Origin: CALAED01 sp036555725 | GTDB lineage: Bacteria; Actinomycetota; Actinomycetes; Streptosporangiales; Streptosporangiaceae | Assembly (NCBI GenBank): GCA_036555725.1 | Contig: DATBKU010000072.1 | Coordinates: 1 to 64,000, forward strand | DNA length: 64,000 nt | Reading direction: 5' to 3' | Part shown: piece after piece, positions 16,644-24,500 of the stretch | Numbering within the stretch: the stretch's first letter is position 1 | Layout: each line of letters begins with the position of its first letter | The notes under the pieces: generated by a model | The model's database searches: none | Told to the model about the DNA's origin: nothing | The model's input: only the letters and a program-made list of their open reading frames with translations | Made by a program: the position numbers and the translations under genes

Positions 16644-17897
16644 TCATCGCGGCCGGCTGCGAATCAGGAGAATGGCGACGTCATCTCCGGGCGGTTCGCG
16701 GCCGATGAACTCGGCCATTACCGCGGCGCTGACTCCCTCCGCGGGACCGGCATAGACCGTGTCGCAGAGCCGGGCGATACCGCTGTGGATCGTGCTGTCT
16801 CGTCGCTCTATCAACCCGTCGGTGTAAAAGCACAGCAGGGCACCCGGCGTGAGCTCGATGGTAGTCGTCTTGCGGGCGTGGTCTCCGCCGAAGCCGATCA
16901 GAACGTCGGGCCGCATGTCGACCGGGCGCGTCGGAGACCCGGGGACGGCGAGGACCGGCGGCCAGTGGCCCGCCGACGACACCCGGACCCGATTCAATGC
17001 CGGGTCGCAGATCGCGTACAGCACCGTCGCGGTCGCCTCGGGTTCGAAGTACTCGATCTTCCGGTTGAGCTTGTGCAGGACCTCGGCCGGATCGCTGCTT
17101 TCCAGGGCATACGCCCGCAGCGCACTACGCATCCGCCCCATCACGACCGCGGCCGAGAGCCCGTGCCCGGCCACGTCTCCCATGACGATCCCGATCTCGC
17201 CCGAGGGAAGCGTGAACACGTCGTACCAGTCGCCGCCAACGTTCGCCTTGCCGGGCCGGTAGCGAGCGGCCAGGTCGGCACCGGGGATGTCAGGAAGCGC
17301 GGAGGGCACCAGACTGCGCTGCAGTTCCAAGGCCGCGCTCCGCTCTATCCGGCTCAGCAGAGACTGCACAGCCATCGCCGCGCGTGCGGCCGCGAACTGC
17401 AGGAACTCGGACTCCTCGGCGGTGAACCGGCGCGCGGTGACGGTCCCAACGTGCAGCACGCCCACCAGCGTGCCGGCGGCTATGAGCGGAACGCCGAGCA
17501 GCGAGCGCAGACCTCGCTGAACCAGCAGCGGGTTGAAGACGTTGGCGGCGGGCACGTCGTCGATGTAGACCGGCCGCCGCTCCACGGCTACGCGCCCCGC
17601 GAAGCCCTGGCCCACCGGCACGCGCGCCCCCTGGCTGACCTCTTCCTCGATGCCCTGCGCGGCCGTGGCCACCAGCACCTGCGTGCGGCGGTCGAGTAGC
17701 AGAACGGCGGCGGTATCAACCTCCAGGATGTCGCGGACACGCTTGAGCAAGGTGTCCAGGAACTCGTCGACGTCCATGTGCACGAACGCCTCGTCGGTGA
17801 TCGCCTGGATGTTCTCTAGCTTGCGGGTGACATCGCCCGAACCGCCCGCGGAGTTGTTCACCCTGCAAATGTATGAGCTGCATCCGATCTCGACCAC
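16644..17897 (-). CDS. GAF-domain SpoIIE-type PP2C phosphatase
   Basis: The predicted protein has 417 residues. Residues about 35-190 form a GAF sensor (DTAAVLLLDRRTQVLVATAA, GQGFAGRVA, GVPLIAAGTLVGVLHVG). Residues about 195-410 form a SpoIIE/RsbU-type PPM phosphatase: LQRSLVPSALPDIPG, YRPGKANVGGDWYDVF (metal Asp), GIVMGDVAGHGLSAAVVMG, and C-terminal GDDVAILLIR. Such proteins dephosphorylate anti-anti-sigma (STAS) factors; two STAS proteins are encoded later (39617 and 54820), but no link is shown. The start is uncertain: GTG at 17897 has no good binding site, and a GTG at about 17861 is also possible. Confidence 0.87.
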   Translation of the reverse strand: MVEIGCSSYICRVNNSAGGSGDVTRKLENIQAITDEAFVHMDVDEFLDTLLKRVRDILEVDTAAVLLLDRRTQVLVATAAQGIEEEVSQGARVPVGQGFAGRVAVERRPVYIDDVPAANVFNPLLVQRGLRSLLGVPLIAAGTLVGVLHVGTVTARRFTAEESEFLQFAAARAAMAVQSLLSRIERSAALELQRSLVPSALPDIPGADLAARYRPGKANVGGDWYDVFTLPSGEIGIVMGDVAGHGLSAAVVMGRMRSALRAYALESSDPAEVLHKLNRKIEYFEPEATATVLYAICDPALNRVRVSSAGHWPPVLAVPGSPTRPVDMRPDVLIGFGGDHARKTTTIELTPGALLCFYTDGLIERRDSTIHSGIARLCDTVYAGPAEGVSAAVMAEFIGREPPGDDVAILLIRSRPR

Positions 17898-17989
17898 TCA
17901 TCGCCGCAAGCCCAGCGCCGGCCGCCGTGACCAGCCGGGCTAATCCGCGAATAAGTGGGCCGGGCGCCACTCGCCGGCGCCGCTCCGGG

Positions 17990-18988
17990 TCAGTGCGGGA
18001 CGGTGACGACGATCTTGCCGATGTGGGAGTTCGACTCCAGATACCGGTGCGCCTCGACGATCTCGCTCAGCTCGAAGGTGCGGTCCACGATGGGCCGGAA
18101 GGCCCCCGAGCGCAGCCCGGAGACCACGAAGGCCTCGGCCCGGCGCAGCCGTTCCGGCCGGGTGGTCGTCTCGTACAGGGTGTACGTGCGCATGTTCAGC
18201 GGAGGCATGCCGATGTCGATCGCCGGATAAGGTGTCGGCCGCCCGCTCTGCAGGCCGTACACCAGGTGGGTGCCGTCGGCGGCGACCACCCTCGCCAGGT
18301 CCGTTACGCCGGGCCCGGCGACGGCGTCGAAGACGATCTCGGCGCCCCGGCCGCCGGTCAACGCCAGCACCCGCTCCACCAGGTCCTCGGACTCGGTGAC
18401 GATGACTTCCGGCGCGCCCTCCTCGAGCAGCGCCTCCTTCTTGGCCGCGGTACGGGTGAGGGCGATCGGCGTGGCGCCGACACGGTTGGCGACGTGGATG
18501 GCCGCCAACCCCACGCTGCTGGACGCCGCGTTCAGCACGACCGTGTCCCCGGGCCGCATCCCGCAGACCTCGACCAGCGCCCCATACGCCGTCACGTACG
18601 GCATCCACACAGCCGCGCCCTCGACCGCGCCGAGCCCCTCGGGACGGTGCAGCACCGCCGTCGCGGGCACGATCGCGCGCTCGGCGTAGACCCCGTAGTC
18701 GTTTGGCGAGAACGCGGGCACGATGCTGACCGGCCGGCCGGGCCGGAGCCCGGTGACCCCCTCACCGACCACCTCGATCACGCCTGCCGCCTCGGTGCCC
18801 AGCCGCGCCGGGAACCGCTCCACCGGCCTGATGTAGCGGCCGCTGCGGAACAACACCTCGGCCCGGTTCAGGCCGATCGCGTCCACGCGGACCCGCACCT
18901 CACCCGGCCCCGGCTCACCGACCTCGACGTCCTCCAGCCGCATCACCTCGGGCCCGCCGAGCTCGTGGAACAGCACCGTCTTGGCCAT
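17990..18988 (-). CDS. Zinc-type alcohol dehydrogenase/quinone oxidoreductase (MDR)
   Basis: The predicted protein has 332 residues; AAAGGACG precedes the ATG at 18988. The GroES-like half has LGTEAAGVIEVVGEGVTGL and the Rossmann half has VVLNAASSSVGLAAIHVANR. Catalytic-zinc cysteines are absent, so it is probably an NADPH-dependent quinone or enone reductase. It is divergent from the ArsR gene at 19056. The intervening palindrome (19019-19055) suggests repression by that regulator and induction by an electrophile or quinone. Confidence 0.88.
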   Translation of the reverse strand: MAKTVLFHELGGPEVMRLEDVEVGEPGPGEVRVRVDAIGLNRAEVLFRSGRYIRPVERFPARLGTEAAGVIEVVGEGVTGLRPGRPVSIVPAFSPNDYGVYAERAIVPATAVLHRPEGLGAVEGAAVWMPYVTAYGALVEVCGMRPGDTVVLNAASSSVGLAAIHVANRVGATPIALTRTAAKKEALLEEGAPEVIVTESEDLVERVLALTGGRGAEIVFDAVAGPGVTDLARVVAADGTHLVYGLQSGRPTPYPAIDIGMPPLNMRTYTLYETTTRPERLRRAEAFVVSGLRSGAFRPIVDRTFELSEIVEAHRYLESNSHIGKIVVTVPH

Positions 18989-19018
18989 CACGTCGTCCTT
19001 TCTCTTAACACCAATCTA

Positions 19019-19055
19019 AGTACGATGAATGTCAAACTTTGATAGCCATCGTACT
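19019..19055. promoter_or_regulatory. Nested palindrome between the divergent oxidoreductase and ArsR genes
   Basis: AGTACGATG (19019-19027) pairs exactly with CATCGTACT (19047-19055). The inner TCAAACTTTGA (19032-19042) is also a perfect palindrome. Both share the same centre at 19037, giving one 37-base two-fold symmetric site. Its right end abuts the ATG at 19056. On the minus strand it includes TTGACA, a possible -35 for the oxidoreductase. Likely an ArsR operator. Confidence 0.7.
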
Positions 19056-19391
19056 ATGGGACTCGTGGACGACGAGCGCATCCCGCGGCATCCCGACGTG
19101 CGGACGATCACGCTGCAACAGGTCCTCGAGGCCCTCGTCGACCCCGTGCGGCGGAGTATCGTCACGCAGCTGTCCGACGCCCGCGCGGACATCAAGTGCG
19201 GCGGCTTCGATCTGCGTGTGAGCAAATCGACGGCCACCCACCACTTCCACATCCTGCGCGAGGCCGGTCTGATCAGGCAGTACTACGTCGGCACCTCGCG
19301 AATGAACACCCTGCGACGCGACGAGATCGACGGCGTCTTCCCTGGCCTTGTCGACGCCATCGTCAATGCCGACCGCGCGTCCCGGAGCTGA
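19056..19391 (+). CDS. ArsR-family transcriptional regulator
   Basis: The predicted protein has 111 residues. LEALVDPVRRSIVTQLSDAR opens the winged helix. RVSKSTATHHFHILREAGLI is the recognition region, and GTSRMNTLRRDEID forms the wing and its exit. One Cys (DIKCGGFD) occurs in the helix-turn-helix. The ATG at 19056 directly follows the palindrome, leaving no room for a ribosome binding site, so a leaderless message or the GTG at 19065 is possible. It is divergent from the oxidoreductase at 17990 and probably controls it. The 142 bases after its stop hold nothing recognisable. Confidence 0.85.
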   Translation: MGLVDDERIPRHPDVRTITLQQVLEALVDPVRRSIVTQLSDARADIKCGGFDLRVSKSTATHHFHILREAGLIRQYYVGTSRMNTLRRDEIDGVFPGLVDAIVNADRASRS

Positions 19392-19533
19392 CGCACCATC
19401 CCCGGCGGGTCGATGTCGGCGTACGGCATGCGTATGGAGAGACGGGCCGGTCGGCCCGGGCCTTACATGCGGGTCACGCCGATCGTCTCGTGGAGCTGGA
19501 ACATGGCCGGCGAGCCCGCCGGCGCCGAGGGAG

Positions 19534-21015
19534 TTAGGTGGTCACGGTGAGCGGGAAGGCGACCGGGCTGTGGTGGCCGTCGCGGTCGACGGCGCGGATG
19601 CCGAACTGCACGTTGTCCTTGGAGAGATCGATGGTGACCGAGGTGACGTCGCCGACATCGATGCGGTGGGTCCAGTCGGGGGCGGTGGTCTCCCGCCAGA
19701 CCACCTCGTACCCGGCGAGGTCGGGCTCGGTGCCGCGGTCCCAAGTGAGAGTGGTGTCGTTGGTGAGCACGGCCGCGTGGATCTGGGCGTTCTTGGGCGT
19801 GCCCGGTCCCTGGGCCAGCGACCACATGGTGGCGGCGTTCACCTTGGCGACCCGCGCGATGTAGTCGTAGTCCACGAACTGGGGGAGGTCGCCGAACTGC
19901 ACGCCGTTCTCGACCCGTACATCCTGGTGCTCGTGGTTGAAGTTCTCCCGCGGTTCGGTGAACCGGGCCGCCGGATAGCCCTGCTGTAGGAACGAGAGGT
20001 GGTCGCTGCCGCGCAGGTACCGGTCGCGCCGCCAGATGACTCGTACGTTCATGTCGGTCTGGTCGTTGTCGGCCACGTCCGTGACGAACCGGCCCAGCTG
20101 TCGCGACGGGCCGTCGTTCTCGCCGCCGACCGACTGCCGCAGTGCCGCTTGGGCCGGGGTCTCCGTGGTCGGCACGCCCTCGACGAACAGCCGCAGCGTG
20201 TGCGGGTCGGGCTTGGTGCCGTCCCAGGCCGAGCTGGCGCCGACGATGTCGTCGCTGAACATCGCCTGCACATCCGCGCCGGCCGCCTTCATCTGCGCGG
20301 CCATGTGCGCCGAGCCGTACAGCCCCTGCTCCTCGCCCGCGACGGCGGCGAGCACCACGGTGCCCTCCGTACGGCGGGTGGCGAACAGCCGGACCAGCTC
20401 CAGCACCACGGCGACGCCGGACCCGTCGTCATCGGCGCCGGGGGCGTCGCTGGTGGCGTTCATGACGTCCGTGACCCGGGAATCGAGGTGCGCGGTGATC
20501 ACGTACACCCGCTCCGGGGAGGCGTCTCCACGCAGGGTGGCGATCACGTTGGTGATCGTGGTCGGCACCGGAACCCGTGGCGACACCGGCTGCACGAACG
20601 ACTGTTTCTCCACGGTCATCCGGCCGCCAGAGGCCGCCGCGAACTGTTGCATCTGCTCGTACACCCAGTTGGTGGCGGCACCGATGCCGCGCACCGGGTC
20701 GTCCTGGGTGGACAAGGTATGTCGGGTACCGAACTGCACCAGCCGCAGGATGGTGGCCTTGATGCGGTTGCGATCTACATGCCGCAGCAGGTCCCGCAGG
20801 TCTTTGTCGGGTCGCTGCGCGGTGATGGGGCGTCCTGGCCCGCTATCGCGACCGCTGGTGGCGGCCGAGGCGACGGCAGGGGCCGCGAGTACGGGCGCCG
20901 CGACGGCGGTGGCGGCCGAGACGGACAGGAACGCACGGCGAGTCGAGCCTGTGCGGGCAGCACCTTCGCTGTTCTCCATGTACCGAACAAACCCGACATC
21001 GCAGGCGCTGTCCAC
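19534..21015 (-). CDS. Tat-exported M28-family metallopeptidase
   Basis: The predicted protein has 493 residues from the GTG at 21015, or 481 from an ATG at 20979. The N-terminus carries a twin-arginine signal (GSTRRAFLSVSAA, then an Ala-rich core to AVASAA). Zn-site motifs of M28 aminopeptidases follow: ITAHLDSR, PGADDDGSGVAVVLELVRLF, AAVAGEEQGLYGSAHMA and a late His-rich NFNHEHQD. The last 100 residues look like an Fn3-type domain (DLAGYEVVWRETTAP). The gene starts 18 bases after the acyl carrier protein stop, so it is probably the last gene of the NRPS operon. Oddity: AAAGGAGG lies best placed for an out-of-frame ATG at 21027, and 12 bases before the in-frame GTG. Confidence 0.85.
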   Translation of the reverse strand: MDSACDVGFVRYMENSEGAARTGSTRRAFLSVSAATAVAAPVLAAPAVASAATSGRDSGPGRPITAQRPDKDLRDLLRHVDRNRIKATILRLVQFGTRHTLSTQDDPVRGIGAATNWVYEQMQQFAAASGGRMTVEKQSFVQPVSPRVPVPTTITNVIATLRGDASPERVYVITAHLDSRVTDVMNATSDAPGADDDGSGVAVVLELVRLFATRRTEGTVVLAAVAGEEQGLYGSAHMAAQMKAAGADVQAMFSDDIVGASSAWDGTKPDPHTLRLFVEGVPTTETPAQAALRQSVGGENDGPSRQLGRFVTDVADNDQTDMNVRVIWRRDRYLRGSDHLSFLQQGYPAARFTEPRENFNHEHQDVRVENGVQFGDLPQFVDYDYIARVAKVNAATMWSLAQGPGTPKNAQIHAAVLTNDTTLTWDRGTEPDLAGYEVVWRETTAPDWTHRIDVGDVTSVTIDLSKDNVQFGIRAVDRDGHHSPVAFPLTVTT

Positions 21016-21033
21016 CGAAACATCAAGCCTCCT

Positions 21034-21342
21034 TTAACGAATGCCCGGTACCCCCGGCGCGGACGGGGAGCCGTTGCCACTCGGCCATACCCCGCGCCCG
21101 TCGAGGTAGGCGACCATGGCGTCGAGGCTGTCCAGGAAGGTCAGGCCGTCGTCGAGGTCGACGTCGATGCCGAAGGTGTCCTCGATCGCGTCGATGAGCC
21201 TGATCTGGGTCAGCGACGTGACGCCGAGCGCCGACAGCGGATGGCGTGCCGCGAGGACCTCCTCGGCGGTGACGTCGCCGTCGGACGCGTCGGCGACCAT
21301 ATCCGCCAGCACCCGGCGCAGCCGTCCGTCGGAACCCGTCAT
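21034..21342 (-). CDS. Acyl carrier protein
   Basis: The predicted protein has 102 residues. The phosphopantetheine attachment region reads HPLSALGVTSLTQIRLIDAI: the Ser of VTSL corresponds to the Ser of the usual DSL motif, with Thr in place of Asp. Acidic helices on either side (DVTAEEVL, DTFGIDVDLDDGLTFLDSLD) are typical of carrier proteins. The ATG overlaps the MbtH stop by 4 bases. In an operon with an acyl-activating ligase and an NRPS whose first domain is C, it is the natural carrier of the starter acyl group. The last 15 residues are a Gly/Pro/Ser-rich tail. Confidence 0.88.
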   Translation of the reverse strand: MTGSDGRLRRVLADMVADASDGDVTAEEVLAARHPLSALGVTSLTQIRLIDAIEDTFGIDVDLDDGLTFLDSLDAMVAYLDGRGVWPSGNGSPSAPGVPGIR

Positions 21343-21542
21343 GTCCGCTCGCCGTCCATCCGGAGCCGTACGCTGCGCGGGCGCATGTCCACCCAGACCT
21401 CGTCGATGTGCCCGAGGCACTCTTCCTTGGTCCCGGTGAATCCCTCGGCCGACCAGCCGGCCGGGAGCTCCCTGCCGACCGGCCAGATCGAATACTGGTC
21501 CTCGTCGTTGGTCACCACTTGGTGCGGTACGGCTTCGGTCAT
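21339..21542 (-). CDS. MbtH-family NRPS helper protein
   Basis: The predicted protein has 67 residues. All family landmarks are present: VVTNDEDQYSIWPVGRELPA, then GWSAEGFTGTKEECLGHIDE and the closing VWVDMRPRSVR. MbtH proteins bind NRPS adenylation domains and are needed for their folding or activity. GGAGG lies 7 bases before the ATG, which itself overlaps the stop of the NRPS/MFS gene; the stop overlaps the carrier protein start. It most likely serves some or all of the three A domains here. Confidence 0.95.
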   Translation of the reverse strand: MTEAVPHQVVTNDEDQYSIWPVGRELPAGWSAEGFTGTKEECLGHIDEVWVDMRPRSVRLRMDGERT

Positions 21543-24500
21543 CTCTTTTCCTCCGTGGTCGCGGCGGGAGTACGGCGGCGCAGCCGCTCCACGCCGATGA
21601 GGTCGTCGGGGGTGGCGTCCGGGATCTCGTCGTCGAAGCGGGCCAGGGTGGGGGTGCGCATCGCGACGACCGTGATCGTCACGATGGCGAGGGCGAACAG
21701 GACGTACATGAGCCCGATGCCGCGCCCGGGTCCGGTGCCGATGAGCGCGCCGACGTTGCCGGCGAGCGGCCCGCCGTGCGCGAGCAGCGGGTCGAGCAGG
21801 GTGACGCCGTACGGCGCGATCAGGCCGAAGCCGATCGGCAGCGTCGACCACGCGATCAGGGTGTTCATCGCGAAGACCCGGCCGTGGAGCCGCTGCGGCA
21901 CCTTGACCTGGACGATCGTCGCGTAGATGCCGTTGAGCAGGGTCAACCACAGCGCCATGCCGAAGACGCCGACCGCGATGACGGGCAGGTCGGCGCGCAC
22001 CCCCGTGATCAGGCAGCAGCAGCCCAGCGCCAGGCTCGCGAGCAGCACCCCGTGCATGCGTCTGTGCCGCGGCCCGCCCCACGCGATCATGATCAGCGCG
22101 CCCACGAACGTGCCGAGCCCGGCGAGGAAGGAGATCCGGCCGACGTCGCCCAGCTCGGCGAAGGACAGCACGAGCGGCGAGAACATCAGGAACAGCGGGG
22201 ACAGGAACACGTTGAGCACGACGAAGAACAGCAGCATGCCGACGAAGCCGCGGTGGCCGAGAGAGTACCGGAGCCCGCCCAGGGTCTCGGCCATGACCGA
22301 CTCCCGGCGGCGCCAGGCCATCGTGGCCGGGAAGCGGACCAGCATGACGACGGCGACGGCGACCGTGTAGCTGGCCACGTCGAGGGCGAGGATGCCGCCC
22401 AGGCCGATGGCGGCCAGCAACCCGACGGCGACCAGCGGAACGAGGAGCTGGGCGGTGCCCCAGCCCAGCTGCACCACGCCGTTGGCGTGTCCGAGGTACT
22501 GCTTGGGCACCAGCTGCGGGACGGCCGAAGCGTACGCCAGGCGCTGGAAGGTCAGCGCGACCGACAGGCAGCCCAGCAGCGGATAGATCGTCCCCAGCTG
22601 CAGGTGCCCGGTCCACAGCAGGAGGCCGAAGGTCAGCTGGATCGTCCCGGCCGCGATGTCGCCGTAGAGCATGACCCGGCGGCGGCTGGTGCGGTCCACG
22701 ATCGCGCCGGCGATGGGCGCGGTGAGCAGGCCCGGGACGAGGCCGACCACGGCCAGCAGCGCGAACCGCACCACCGACCCCGTGGTGATGTAGATCCACA
22801 GCGGTACGGCGAACTCGGTCAGCGCCGATCCGGTGACGGAGACCAGCTGGCTGGCGGCGATGGCGAGGAAGCGCCGCAGGCTCGGCTGCGGGCCCGTCGG
22901 CACCACCCGGGTCGGCGACCGCGACACACCGTGCAGCCACCACGTGGCGTCCGGGCCCCGATCCTCCCTGGTCAGGCGGGCCTCGGACGCAACGGCCTCG
23001 TGCACCCCGGTGACGATCTCGGCCAGCTCGTCAGCGCGGTACTTGAGGAAGAAGTGGCCGGCCTCATCGAGCACGACGACCGCGGACGTCGACGTGAGGA
23101 AGTGCCACTCGCGGAACCGTTCCTGGAAGTAGTCGGTGGCCGGGTCCTCGGTGCCCGCGATCGTGATCACGGGCGCGCGCAGCCGATCGGAGCCGGAAAC
23201 GAGCAGGCCGGTGTAGTAGTCCTCGGCGGCCTCGGAGTCGCGGCGCATGTTCTGGATGATCTGACGGGCCTGGGCGGGGTCCAGGTCGCTCATGTCCACG
23301 CCCATCGAGATCAGCCAGTTGACGTACGGCTGGTTGCCGCGCAGCCGTTCGGCCGCGGCGAACCTGGCCAGCCGCGACAGGACGGTGCCGCCCGGCCGGG
23401 CGAACGGGAAGATCGCGCCGATGTAGACGGCGGTGAGCTCCCGTCCGGCGGCCTCCAGGCGCCGGGCGATCTCCACGATCAGCGCGGAGCCGACGCCGCA
23501 ATGCCCGTAGAGCGCGACCGGCCCGGACACCTTCTCCTGGATCTCCCGTACGCAACGGGCGGCGAGCTCGTCGAACGGCAGGGCGTCCTCGTCGAGGCCG
23601 ACGTCGTGTCCGGGGATGGCCACCGACCACAGGGCGTACGTACCGGGCAGCGCGTCGGCGAGCGGCTGGTACACCACCGCGCTGCCGCCGCCGAACGGCA
23701 CGCACACGTAGCTCAGCGCCGGCGCCCCAGCCGATCCAGGGGTGCGGCGTGGCGTCAGCTCGTGCAGCAGCGCCCGCGGCCCGCGCCGCTCGGCCGGGGT
23801 GTCGGCGAGCGCGGCCAGCTCGCGGATGGTGCGGTGCTTGAACAGGTCCATCACGCTGACGCCGTCGCCGACCTCCCTACGCAGCTTCGCGACGACCTGG
23901 GTGGCGAGCAGGGAATGGCCGCCGAGGTCGAAGAAGTCGTCGTCCAGGCCGATCGTCTCTGCGTCATCGGCCGGGCCCAGCAGCTCGGCCCAGATCCCGG
24001 CCAGCAGCCGCTCCGTCGGGGTGCCGGGCGCGGCGTACGCGGTGGCGGCGTCCCGGCTGATCACGGGGGCCGGCAGGGCCGCTCGGTCGAGCTTGCCGTT
24101 GGGGTTGAGCGGCAGCGCGTCGAGGTCGACGAAGGCCGCGGGGACCATGTAGTCGGGCAACGACCGCTTCAGCTCGGCCCGTACGGCAACATGGTCGGGC
24201 GCCCCGCCCGCGAGGTAGCCGACGAGGCGTTTATCGCCGGGCCGGTCCTCGCGGACGATGACGGCGGCGTCCCGGACGCCGGGCAAGCCGCGCAGCGCCG
24301 CCTCGATCTCGCCGAGCTCGATCCGCAGGCCGCGCAGCTTGATCTGGTTGTCGAGACGGCCGAGGAATTCGACGGTGCCGTCGGGCCGCCACCGGGCCAG
24401 GTCGCCGGTGCGGTAGAGGCGAGCGCCCGGCGGGCCGTACGGGTCGGGCACGAACCGTTCGGCCGTCAACGCCGGCCGGTTCAGGTAGCCGCGGGCCAGC

